The position numbers were made by a program, and so were the translations under genes. A DNA stretch of 64,000 nt, taken from Candidatus Obscuribacterales bacterium (GTDB lineage Bacteria > Cyanobacteriota > Vampirovibrionia > Obscuribacterales > Obscuribacteraceae). The notes beneath the pieces are model-generated. The model was not told the DNA's origin. It saw only the letters and a list, made by a program, of their open reading frames with translations, and made no database searches. Numbering within the stretch: position 1 is the first letter of the stretch; every line of letters starts with the position of its first letter. This document shows positions 1 through 8,530 of the stretch, piece by piece. Location: positions 558,001 through 622,000 of the forward strand of contig JACKCM010000004.1 of NCBI GenBank assembly GCA_020634035.1, written 5' to 3'.

Positions 1-1
1 A

Positions 2-1954
2 GCCCTCAGGGCGTTCCAGGGAGAGGCCCGGGCTACCAGCAAGCTTGTTCATCCTTCGGTGGTCAGGGTTCTAGATTTTGGTGTCATCCCTGGTGGAGTG
101 CCGTATATGGTGCTCGAATATTTCCCCGGTGAAAGCCTTAGAGAGACCATTGATCGTGAAAGCTTTTTAAATTGGCGCCATGCTTCTAGCATAATTGCGC
201 GGATCGCCTCTACTCTCTCATACTGTCATGGTCACGGAATCTTTCATGGAGATCTGAAACCGGAGAACATATTGATTCTACCCGGGCCCGAAGGTGAAGC
301 AGAACTCGAGCTCGAGCTGAAGCTGGTGGATTTTGGTCTTGCAAAATTTGTCTCTGGTGGTGACAGCGAGCTATCGTCGACTATGGCCGGGACACCGGTT
401 TATATGTGTCCCGATCTTCTCGATGGCTTCGAGTATGATGCTTGTGCCGAAGTCTATTCTCTGGGTTGTATATTTTTTGAGCTTTTAACCGGCCGGCTGC
501 CTTACATTCCGTCTGGGGATACTGCAATCGGTCAGATTAATCTTCATGTCAGCACTGCTACTCCGCGGATAAATGAATATCTCAGCGCTTCGACAACTGT
601 TCCTGATGCTCTTGAAGCTCTGGTATTCAAAGCCATGCACAAGCATCGGGAAGAGCGCTTCAAGTCTATGGAGGAGCTGGCATCGGAACTGGAGAATGTT
701 TTCCAGGATGGTCGAGGATTAGAAGAGCCTGTTGATGAGTCCGTTTACGAGAGCTTTAGTGAGCCAGTTCAGTCGTCGTCGTCTTCTTCTTCTCTCAATT
801 TAGTGGTTGTCGCCGTGGTCGCCTTGCTATTTGTAGGTTTTGTTGGTTTCTTCTGGTTTCAATCAGCCCTGGATAAGCCGGCGGAGCACGAGAAAACCCG
901 AACCAAGCTGGTTCTTCAAGAACGTCCACGCAAACTCGAGTTTGTCGATTTATTTAATGAAATTCCCGAAGACGCATCCGGTGCTTCGAGGATGGTGACC
1001 GGCAAACTGGATATCCAGGACGAGGACCTTGCTCTTTTGCGACACGGACTCAAAGGCGACAAACCGGTGTATCTCAATCTTCAAGGGCAGCATTTATCAG
1101 GAGAGGGCTTTCGTTATCTAGCCGGATTACCAATTTACCGTCTGAATTGTCGAGGCTGCAAAATCGAGGACGGCTCTTCCCGCTATTTAAGCCGAGTAAA
1201 GACCCTTGCAAAGTTGCATTTTGCCAATACCGGTATCAGTGATGCCTTTATCGATAATCTTGGTGCAAGCCCGGTAATAACTTGGTTATCTATCGGTCAG
1301 AATCCGGATATTACTGGTTCTTGTCTGCGCAAGCTCTCCAGATTTCCAAATCTATCCAACATCAATATAGGCGCCACCGGTATTGATGATGCCGATCTTG
1401 CTCATCTGATTTCTTTGAAGAATCTTCAAGAGGTTGTTCTCAACAATCTGCCCGGGGTCTCTTCCAGGGGGATTGAGACTTTGCGAAGCTTGCCCAGTTT
1501 GAAGTTTCTCGAGGTTATCGATAACTCTAAGCTCGACAGGCAGAGTTTGATCTCGATTTCGAAGATGCCCGGTTTGCATCGCTTTCGATTCGGGGTGAAT
1601 GTCGGATTCGAGCCCGAAGACCTGCTTGTTCTGGACAAAAGCCCTAAACTGAATACGATTTCAGTTCATAATCTGGTTCCGATCAGAAGCTACCTTCCTT
1701 ATTTACTGAAACTCAAAAAGATTCAAGAGTACGATCTTATCGGTACGGACGTCACCGATAGAGATCTGGTGCTTCTCGAGGGAGTAGAGCATATCGATAG
1801 GCTCAAGATAGAGATGTCGCCCAATGTGAGTATGGAGGCGATCAAGCGACTGCAGACCAGTTTCTCTCATCCGGTAGATTTTAAAACAGATATGGCCGAC
1901 ACGCCGACAAAATTCGGCGCCATCGACGAGCTTCTCAACAACGAAGGATTTTGA
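2..1954 (+). CDS. Membrane Ser/Thr protein kinase with LRR ectodomain (5' end outside window)
   Basis: The gene enters from the left edge; the frame is open from base 2 and already reads as kinase sequence (EARATSKLVHP then VVRVLDFG), so the N-lobe glycine loop lies outside the window. Visible kinase motifs are HGDLKPEN (catalytic loop, about codon 82), DFG in LVDFGLAK, and GTPVYMCPD in the activation segment. A Ser-rich linker leads to one hydrophobic segment (LVVVAVVALLFVGFVGFF). The C-terminal half is an array of irregular leucine-rich repeats of about 24 residues (xLxxLxxLxxL with N or G positions). The likely topology is a cytoplasmic kinase with an exported LRR sensor. The catalytic loop has HGD instead of HRD. 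Its stop lies 3 bp from the convergent typA stop. The kinase call is firm; substrate and ligand are unknown. Confidence 0.9.
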   Translation, partial: ALRAFQGEARATSKLVHPSVVRVLDFGVIPGGVPYMVLEYFPGESLRETIDRESFLNWRHASSIIARIASTLSYCHGHGIFHGDLKPENILILPGPEGEAELELELKLVDFGLAKFVSGGDSELSSTMAGTPVYMCPDLLDGFEYDACAEVYSLGCIFFELLTGRLPYIPSGDTAIGQINLHVSTATPRINEYLSASTTVPDALEALVFKAMHKHREERFKSMEELASELENVFQDGRGLEEPVDESVYESFSEPVQSSSSSSSLNLVVVAVVALLFVGFVGFFWFQSALDKPAEHEKTRTKLVLQERPRKLEFVDLFNEIPEDASGASRMVTGKLDIQDEDLALLRHGLKGDKPVYLNLQGQHLSGEGFRYLAGLPIYRLNCRGCKIEDGSSRYLSRVKTLAKLHFANTGISDAFIDNLGASPVITWLSIGQNPDITGSCLRKLSRFPNLSNINIGATGIDDADLAHLISLKNLQEVVLNNLPGVSSRGIETLRSLPSLKFLEVIDNSKLDRQSLISISKMPGLHRFRFGVNVGFEPEDLLVLDKSPKLNTISVHNLVPIRSYLPYLLKLKKIQEYDLIGTDVTDRDLVLLEGVEHIDRLKIEMSPNVSMEAIKRLQTSFSHPVDFKTDMADTPTKFGAIDELLNNEGF

Positions 1955-1957
1955 GAC

Positions 1958-3754
1958 CTATTTTCTAGAGAGGTTGCGCTTGCGCATTCTCACCGATTGC
2001 GGCGTGATCTCCACCAGTTCGTCCGGTTGGATATACTCCAGGCACTTCTCCAGGCTCATTTCGATTGGGGCCTGCAGGGTTACCATCACATCGGCGTTGG
2101 AGCTGCGCATATTAGTCAACTTCTTGGTTTTGCAGACGTTGACGTTGAGATCCTGAGGACGGTTGTTTTCACCCACGATCATACCGCCATAGACTCTGGT
2201 TTGAGGAACGATGAAGAATCTGCCGCGATCTTCTGCGTTCTGAATGGCATAGGCTGTCGAGACACCTTCTTCCCAGGCGACCAGAACACCCATTCTCTGC
2301 GAAGGGATCTCACCGCACCAGGGACGGTATTCTAAGAAAGCGTGATTCATGACGCCATTACCTTTGGTGAGTCTGAGAAACTCGCTCCGAAAACCGATGA
2401 TGCCTCTTGTGGGGATGATGAATTCCAGAAGAGCCTGGGTGCCTTCGACGTTCATGTTTTGAAGTTCGGCTTTCCTCGGTCCAAGCACCTGCATCACCGA
2501 TCCGGTGAACTCATCGGGAAGGTCTATGATCAGTTTTTCGAAGGGCTCATAGTTCTCTCCGTCAATCTCTTTCAAGATTACTTCCGGTCTCGATACTGCA
2601 AATTCATAACCTTCTCGACGCATCGTCTCGATAAGGATACCGAGGTGAAGTTCACCACGACCGCTTACAATAAAGGTGTCGGTATTTTCGGTATCCTCCA
2701 CCCGCAAGCTGACATTGGTCTCCAGCTCTTTATAAAGTCTGCTTCGGATCTGGCGACTGGTTACGAATTTGCCTTCTTGCCCTGCAAAGGGGCTGTCATT
2801 GACCAGAAAGGACATCTTCATGGTGGGCTCGTCTACTTTGATACGCTCCAGGGCAAGCGGCGCATCCGGACTGGCGATGGTGTCGCCCACATTGGCATCA
2901 GGAAATCCGGAGAATGCCACCAGATTACCGGCGGTGGCTTCCTGGGCTTCGATTCTTTTCAGACCATGGAAGGTGAACAGCTTCGAGATTTTGCCGCTGG
3001 TCGTGGTGCCATCTTCTTTTAGAAGCGTTACATAGTCGTTGGTTTTCATCTTGCCGGCGTAAATTCGGCCGATGCCGATTCTACCCAGATAGTCGCTGTA
3101 GTCCAAAATGCTTATCTGCATCTGCAAGGGAGCATCCGGTTTCGCTTCCGGGCTCGGACAGTGCTTGAGAATCAGATCTAAGAGGGGCTTGAGGTCTTCG
3201 CCGGGCTTTTCTGGATCGTTAGTAGCATAGCCCTGTACTCCCGATGCAAATATATAAGGAAAGTCGAGTTGAGATTCGGTGGCTCCCAGTTCGACGAAGA
3301 GATCGAAGACCTGATCGACCGCGACATGCGAGTCGATGTTCGGTCGGTCGATTTTATTGATCACCACAATTGGTTTCAGATTTCTTTCCAGGGCTTTTCG
3401 CAATACGAACCGAGTCTGGGGCATCGGTCCTTCCCCGGCGTCTACCACCAGAAGACAGCCGTCGACCATGCCGAGGATACGCTCCACTTCGCCACCAAAG
3501 TCGGCGTGACCGGGTGTGTCGACAATATTTATAAGGAAGTCTTCATAGGTGACGGCAGTATTTTTTGCCAGGATGGTAATACCGCGCTCTCGCTCCAGGT
3601 CGTTCGAGTCGAGGACGCAATCCACCACATCCTGGTTCTGTCTGAAGATCCCTGTCTGGTGCAAGAAACCGTCCACCAGCGTCGTCTTGCCGTGGTCGAC
3701 GTGGGCGATTATTGCGATATTTCTTATTTTGCTGATATCGGTTTCGACGGTCAT
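1958..3754 (-). CDS. typA: Translational GTPase TypA/BipA
   Basis: Ribosome-associated GTPase of the EF-G/LepA superfamily, linked in other bacteria to 50S assembly and stress growth. Seen: G1 AHVDHGKTT, G2 RGITI, G3 DTPGHADFGGEVER, G4 NKIDRP, then EF-G-like beta-barrel and alpha/beta domains and the TypA-type C-terminal domain (GRGELHLGILIETMRREG; RGIIGFRSEFL). From this start the protein is about 598 residues, close to the usual 600-610. An upstream in-frame ATG at 3799 would add 15 residues but has no ribosome-binding site and extends past the family N-terminus, so the ATG at 3754 was chosen; the SD there is weak (AGG). It is divergent from rsgA, another ribosome-linked GTPase. Confidence 0.95.
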   Translation of the reverse strand: MTVETDISKIRNIAIIAHVDHGKTTLVDGFLHQTGIFRQNQDVVDCVLDSNDLERERGITILAKNTAVTYEDFLINIVDTPGHADFGGEVERILGMVDGCLLVVDAGEGPMPQTRFVLRKALERNLKPIVVINKIDRPNIDSHVAVDQVFDLFVELGATESQLDFPYIFASGVQGYATNDPEKPGEDLKPLLDLILKHCPSPEAKPDAPLQMQISILDYSDYLGRIGIGRIYAGKMKTNDYVTLLKEDGTTTSGKISKLFTFHGLKRIEAQEATAGNLVAFSGFPDANVGDTIASPDAPLALERIKVDEPTMKMSFLVNDSPFAGQEGKFVTSRQIRSRLYKELETNVSLRVEDTENTDTFIVSGRGELHLGILIETMRREGYEFAVSRPEVILKEIDGENYEPFEKLIIDLPDEFTGSVMQVLGPRKAELQNMNVEGTQALLEFIIPTRGIIGFRSEFLRLTKGNGVMNHAFLEYRPWCGEIPSQRMGVLVAWEEGVSTAYAIQNAEDRGRFFIVPQTRVYGGMIVGENNRPQDLNVNVCKTKKLTNMRSSNADVMVTLQAPIEMSLEKCLEYIQPDELVEITPQSVRMRKRNLSRK

Positions 3755-3864
3755 GGCTTGCCTGAGTGTGGTGTTGTATCCTGTTAGTTTAGTGGTCATT
3801 GTTCTGTGTCTTTTTTGTTTTACTTTTTTTTCTGGACCGACATTAGCGAGGTAAAGTCTGACCC

Positions 3865-5022
3865 ATGGCAGTAGGAGTTGTATTGAGGAGTCACGCGGGT
3901 GGATATCTTGTCTATCTGCCTGAGCATGACCTTACGCTCCAGTGCCAGGCCCGGGGGCGGCTGAAAAAAGAGCGGGTTTCGATCCTGACCGGTGATAGAG
4001 TCGAGATTGAGGATCTGGATTCGGCGATGGAAACCGGAGTGATCTCCACACGCCTGGAACGCTCCAGTCTTCTCAGTCGGCCGCAAATCGCCAACGTAGA
4101 TCAGGTTGTTATTGTACAGGCTGTCAGGCAGCCGGAATGGAACCAGCTCTGGTGCGACCGTTACATTGTTCACTTTCAGCTCGAATTGCCGGACTCCGTG
4201 CCGGTTTTATGTTTTAACAAATGTGACCTGGTCGGGGCTGAACAACAGGAAAGATTACGTCGGATTTATGAAAGCCTGGGCTACCGTGTGGTGATGGTTT
4301 CGGCCAAGACATCCCGCGGAATTGAAGGTCTGCTCGACATTCTCGGCAATAAGATAACCGTCTTTGCCGGTCCATCCGGGGTGGGTAAGTCCAGCTTATT
4401 AAATAGACTGGAGCCTTCGCTCAATCTTAAAATCGGTGTCATGGACCATGATTTCGGGGTCGGCCGACACACAACCACCTATTCCGAAATTTATAGGGTG
4501 CATTTAGAGAAGTGGAACATCGCCGACTCGGCTAGATTGACCTGGGTCGCCGACACCCCCGGTTTCAACCTGGCCGAGTTGAGACATCCGGAGCCCCATG
4601 ATCTGGTTTTCGAATTCCCTGAAATTCGAGAACTGTCGGAGGGGTGCCGTTTCAACAACTGTATGCACCTGGTGGAAGCTGGATGCAACGTTCTGGAGAA
4701 GCTAGCCTCAGAAGAATACGAGTGTGTCGAGGAGGATGGAGACGAAAACACGATCATAGTCTCCCGGGAACGCTATGCCAATTATGTAACTATGGTTAAC
4801 GAATCAATTGCCGAACACAATATAAGAAAGGAAACGTCCCAGAAAAAAGAGGCTGCGGTCAAAACGGTGGGGGGCAAGCGCGGCAAGTCTGTAAACATTC
4901 CCCGCTTGAGCGGTAAGTACCGTGCGAAGTCTAGGCGGACTGAAAAACAGGAGCTGGTAGTGGATATTCCGGATGAAGAGGAATTCACAAACCTGGAAGC
5001 AGATTTGGATAATCTCGATTGA
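3865..5022 (+). CDS. rsgA: Ribosome small-subunit maturation GTPase RsgA (YjeQ)
   Basis: Circularly permuted GTPase that acts late in 30S maturation. Seen: N-terminal OB-fold (about 1-80), then the permuted order G4 FNKCDLV, G5-like VSAKT, G1 GPSGVGKSSLLNRL, G2 region RHTTT, G3 DTPGF, then the RsgA zinc motif (C in EGCRF, NNCMH, EAGC: Cys, Cys, His, Cys). At 385 residues it is longer than the usual 300-350; the excess is a charged C-terminal tail with a basic stretch around KKEAAVKTVGGKRGKS and an acidic end. It is divergent from typA, with 110 bp between the two chosen start codons. Confidence 0.95.
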   Translation: MAVGVVLRSHAGGYLVYLPEHDLTLQCQARGRLKKERVSILTGDRVEIEDLDSAMETGVISTRLERSSLLSRPQIANVDQVVIVQAVRQPEWNQLWCDRYIVHFQLELPDSVPVLCFNKCDLVGAEQQERLRRIYESLGYRVVMVSAKTSRGIEGLLDILGNKITVFAGPSGVGKSSLLNRLEPSLNLKIGVMDHDFGVGRHTTTYSEIYRVHLEKWNIADSARLTWVADTPGFNLAELRHPEPHDLVFEFPEIRELSEGCRFNNCMHLVEAGCNVLEKLASEEYECVEEDGDENTIIVSRERYANYVTMVNESIAEHNIRKETSQKKEAAVKTVGGKRGKSVNIPRLSGKYRAKSRRTEKQELVVDIPDEEEFTNLEADLDNLD

Positions 5023-5344
5023 GACTACAACTGCTACAGTTTGGAATCGAAGCCAGGCAAACGCTGCCTCTTATAAGCCTTCAACATATGGCAGTTGAGC
5101 CGGGGGCGATGTATCGTAAGCTCGTATGGATTCATTGTTGATTGAAGGGCTGGATCGACAGACTTTCAATAGTTTGCCAGGATGCCAAAATTTTCTATCT
5201 AGAATGGCCCAGGATAGCGCAATATATAATTGACGGAGGATATGACTAAATAGTTCAATCTAACTGAAATTCAGTGTGACCTGGATTATTTCAACATTTT
5301 TCCGATATCGGTTCACTTTCGAAGTTAATGGGTGCAGAAACAAG
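5023..5344. other. Gene-free gap between convergent rsgA and SGNH hydrolase gene
   Basis: About 320 bp with stop codons in all frames and no coding pattern. The only structure noticed is a short hairpin (AGGCA at 5055-5059 with TGCCT at 5065-5069) without a T-run. No tRNA, promoter or clear terminator was recognised. Confidence 0.5.
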
Positions 5345-6148
5345 CTATTTGAAATTTTGATGAATTTTGCAAGCCTCTAGTGCAATTTCATCAAGCTTTT
5401 CAAAAACTCCCTGGGTTTCCTGAGATGGTACAAGTCCGGAGTAGGGCATTCTCTTGGGAGATGTCGTGATAGGCTTCTTGAAGATTGTGATATACAAAGT
5501 CGCCGCTACTAAATAAGCACCATTTTCAGTGGCATGATGTTTGTCTTCCTTCAGCAGGTTGATATCCGGGTACTTTTTCAGGCACAAGTACATGGATTCA
5601 CCTACTGGAGCCAGGGTTATGTTAGTGTTCTTTGAGAGTCCGTCAAATACCTTCAGAATCTGATCATGAAGATCCTGGCGGTCGAAATCCGTCCAGGTCG
5701 TATAGAGAACTGTCTTTGCGTGAGCCTCTTGTATCTCTTCGTCGAATAGTTTCACATATTGCCTGAGCACTTTGGGTTGTTTAATAGGTTCTTTGCTGTG
5801 ACCTTGCAACACCACATAGTCCCAGTCCTCTGCTTCGATAGCTTTTACAGCTCTTTTGCGATTCCAGTGATCTCTAAGCGTGTAATCGGGATAGGCTACC
5901 TGTTTCACCACCAATTTCTGATCGGCGTTCTGCGCTCTGGCTATGTCGACAAACTGAGCCGGTACGTGTTCTAAAAAGGTCAGACTGTTTCCGATGAATA
6001 AGATCTTGACGGCCTCGGGGCTTTCGTCCTCTACGATAACCTCTTCGAATTTCGGAGTGCGTTGCCAGAGCACAAGAGCAACCAGAATCAGGATTAGCAT
6101 GCCAAGCCAGACTGCCCATCTCCATTTTTCTCTTCGCTTCTCGATCAT
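5345..6148 (-). CDS. Membrane-anchored SGNH/GDSL-type hydrolase
   Basis: 267 residues. An N-terminal signal anchor (WRWAVWLGMLILILVALVLW) is followed by an SGNH-hydrolase fold: block I with nucleophile Ser in FIGNSLTF, a block III-like VVLQGHS, and a C-terminal DKHHATENGAYLVA that can supply the Asp-x-x-His pair. Such enzymes remove acyl groups from lipids, sugars or cell-wall polymers; the substrate cannot be read here. The start has a good SD (AAGGTGA, 8 nt upstream). It is the last gene of the minus-strand run that begins with glpD, 12 bp behind the GT87-like gene. A role in modifying a surface glycan or lipid is inference from that neighbour. Confidence 0.8.
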   Translation of the reverse strand: MIEKRREKWRWAVWLGMLILILVALVLWQRTPKFEEVIVEDESPEAVKILFIGNSLTFLEHVPAQFVDIARAQNADQKLVVKQVAYPDYTLRDHWNRKRAVKAIEAEDWDYVVLQGHSKEPIKQPKVLRQYVKLFDEEIQEAHAKTVLYTTWTDFDRQDLHDQILKVFDGLSKNTNITLAPVGESMYLCLKKYPDINLLKEDKHHATENGAYLVAATLYITIFKKPITTSPKRMPYSGLVPSQETQGVFEKLDEIALEACKIHQNFK

Positions 6149-6160
6149 AGGTAAGTCACC

Positions 6161-7495
6161 TTACGCTGTTTTGTTGAAGATTCGCTCCAGTCCGCCACCC
6201 TGGTTTACGATGGCGAGAACCAGCACCACTATAATAATAGCCCAGGCGAAGAATGGTTGAATCAAAACCGGAAAGAAATAGCTCGATAGATAGAAAGCCC
6301 AGCTCAGTAACGGAAATCCGATGATCAGATATCGGAGGCTGAGCATAACAGCCGGTTTGAAGTCTAGTGCAATTGGCGGTGCCTGAAGCGGATACTGTCC
6401 TACCAGGCAGTGCATCAACCAGAAACAGGAGAGGCTTGTGAAGACGAAATCCTGTCTGTGGGTATGGGGACTGGAGATCAAAAGCACAAATACCGTTATG
6501 GATGAAAGAAGCATAAAACGCTTTTGTCTATGGGGATCGTTGTCGCCAAGCTCTTTGCGCCTTTTCGATTCTTTCCACCAGAAATAAGCGACTATCAGAC
6601 TGGCGAGAATCCATACTGCAAATGCGATCAGATGAACCATACTGCCATCATTGTGCAGCAACGCCACAAGCTGACCGCGCAAGTTCTGCTGGGATTCGGG
6701 TGCGACACCGGTCACCTTGCCGCTTATCTCTCCGTATTTAAGCGCCTGGGGATAACCGAGTACATTCTGCCATCCCAGAATAAATCCGGAGGCAAGCAGA
6801 TAGATGGTGCCGGTGGTGGCATAGCCCAGGAAAAATCTTCGACCTCCCAGGAAGATACCGGTCAGAAACATAATCGGCAAGTACTGCAGTTTGAGCAGAC
6901 AGAAACCGCCGAGAAGCCCTGCGGTGAACCATTTTTGCCTCTCCAGCATAAGCCAGTACCAGATGAATGCCGGATAGATCAATAGAGCGATCTGACCCAG
7001 CCTGAAACAGATCCAGGCAGGGAAGGAGGCGATTGCCGCGATTATGGAAAAGGCTCTGGTGAACTTGCCCTCGAGGCTGATTCTCAAAAGACCCCATAAC
7101 GAATAAATCATCAGCCCCATGGCGCCGAGTTCCCACAGGACCCAGTCCAGTTTCATGTCGGCCAGGGGAAGGGGCATCATCAAGACAAAGAGATAGGGCG
7201 GGTATTGAGAATAGAAAATCTTCTTTAGTTCCAGTCCGGTCAGTTTTTCTAGATACTGGTTCTGCAGAAGTCCGTCATAGATGTTTATGTGATTCTTGAA
7301 TGCTTCCCAGGCAAGGATGCCGTTGTTGTAATAGAGAATGAAGTCGCAGGTGTAGATATCGCCGTCCTTTTCATAGGCAAAATAGCGGTTATCTAAAAAA
7401 GCTTTCGCCGTGTCTCCATAGGTGAGGATGAGCCAGAGGATGAGCGCGGCTATGTACGCGAACCATAGTTGATTCAATAGTTTTTTGTTGATCAT
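6161..7495 (-). CDS. Polytopic membrane protein of the GT87 (DUF2029) type
   Basis: 444 residues with about ten hydrophobic segments. After the first segment there is an acidic stretch (CDFILYYNNG, then IYDGLLQNQYL) and YPPYLFVLMMPLP, a pattern typical of GT-C family 87 polyprenyl-phosphate sugar-dependent glycosyltransferases such as mannosyl- and arabinofuranosyl-transferases. Donor and acceptor are unknown. Its ATG overlaps the stop of the upstream dehydrogenase by 4 bp (ATGA), so translation is probably coupled. GT87 is the best family match by eye; the catalytic Asp has not been established. Confidence 0.7.
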   Translation of the reverse strand: MINKKLLNQLWFAYIAALILWLILTYGDTAKAFLDNRYFAYEKDGDIYTCDFILYYNNGILAWEAFKNHINIYDGLLQNQYLEKLTGLELKKIFYSQYPPYLFVLMMPLPLADMKLDWVLWELGAMGLMIYSLWGLLRISLEGKFTRAFSIIAAIASFPAWICFRLGQIALLIYPAFIWYWLMLERQKWFTAGLLGGFCLLKLQYLPIMFLTGIFLGGRRFFLGYATTGTIYLLASGFILGWQNVLGYPQALKYGEISGKVTGVAPESQQNLRGQLVALLHNDGSMVHLIAFAVWILASLIVAYFWWKESKRRKELGDNDPHRQKRFMLLSSITVFVLLISSPHTHRQDFVFTSLSCFWLMHCLVGQYPLQAPPIALDFKPAVMLSLRYLIIGFPLLSWAFYLSSYFFPVLIQPFFAWAIIIVVLVLAIVNQGGGLERIFNKTA

Positions 7496-8529
7496 CGACT
7501 TTGATTCGGATTCGGGTTCGGGCAGGCGGTTTTTTGTTTGAATTTATCCCAGGCTTCCGGGTTGAGAAGATGTATCGGTTGCTTACCTTGAAAAGCGGCC
7601 TTAATCGACTCTACTGCCAGCATTGTCATTCTTTTTCTGGTATCGAAGCAGGCGGAGCCTATATGGGGCGTCAAGACAACATTGTCCAGCTTCTTCAATT
7701 TGTCAGGCAGAGTCGGCTCGTTTTCGAAAACATCGAGACCGGCTCCGAAAATCTTGCGGTCTTCCAGGTGTTTCACCAGTGCAGTCTCGTCTATCACTCG
7801 ACCGCGAGCGGTGTTTACCAGCACCGCCTGCGGTTTCATCATTGAGAGTTCTGTTGCTCCAATCAGGTGATGGGTGTCGGCGCTATAAGGACAATGCAGG
7901 CTTATGAAGTCCGATTCTTTGAGGAGCGCCTCAAGATCGACTCTTTCCGCTTCTAGATGTTCTTTCAGTTGATCGTCTTTTGCATCCCGGGCAGAAAATC
8001 GGCAATAAATCACCTTCATACCGAAGGCTTGCGCTCTTTGAGCAAATGCTCTTCCGATACGGCCCATTCCTATAACACCGATGGTTTTACCGAAAAGATC
8101 CGGTCCCAGCATGAGATCGCTTCTGAACCCTTGCCATTTGCCCTCTCGGACATAGCGATCTGCTTCCACTATTCTTCTAGTCACCGCAAGCATCAGAGCC
8201 ATGGCCAGATCCGCTGTGGCCGCATCAAGAACGCCCGGGGTGTTGGTAACCAGAATTCCTCTTGCGCTTGCTTGCTCGAGATCGATGTTGTCGAATCCCA
8301 CAGCGCGGTTGGCGATTACTTTCAAGTCAGGACAGCTATCTAAAATATTCTCGGTGAAATGATCAAGCGGTTCGCTGATCACAGCGTCCTTCTTATCGAG
8401 CAACTCTATCAATTTAGCTTCGGCAACAGCGTTCTCCCGTGGATGTTCCAAAAAGGATGCGGATACTTTCAGAATCTCGGCAGCTTCATCAAGCAGATTG
8501 CCGAGCACCAGCACGGAGGGGTTGCTCAT
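7492..8529 (-). CDS. D-2-hydroxyacid dehydrogenase (glyoxylate/hydroxypyruvate reductase type)
   Basis: 345 residues. NAD(P)-dependent reduction of 2-oxoacids such as glyoxylate or hydroxypyruvate is expected. Seen: substrate-domain motif NRAVGFDNIDL, Rossmann motif VIGMGRIGRAFA, catalytic Arg in VNTARGRVID, Glu in FENEP, and His in LTPHIGSA, the classic Arg-Glu-His triad. Length and motif order match the GyaR/GhrB group. It lies 1 bp downstream of glpD and overlaps the next gene by 4 bp. With glpD this suggests a glycerol/glycerate route, but a more general 2-ketoacid reductase is possible. Confidence 0.88.
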   Translation of the reverse strand: MSNPSVLVLGNLLDEAAEILKVSASFLEHPRENAVAEAKLIELLDKKDAVISEPLDHFTENILDSCPDLKVIANRAVGFDNIDLEQASARGILVTNTPGVLDAATADLAMALMLAVTRRIVEADRYVREGKWQGFRSDLMLGPDLFGKTIGVIGMGRIGRAFAQRAQAFGMKVIYCRFSARDAKDDQLKEHLEAERVDLEALLKESDFISLHCPYSADTHHLIGATELSMMKPQAVLVNTARGRVIDETALVKHLEDRKIFGAGLDVFENEPTLPDKLKKLDNVVLTPHIGSACFDTRKRMTMLAVESIKAAFQGKQPIHLLNPEAWDKFKQKTACPNPNPNQSR

Positions 8530-8530
8530 A

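Noticed and set aside
2342..3022. 226-codon plus-strand frame within typA
   Set aside because: Shadow of typA on the opposite strand; no recognisable protein.
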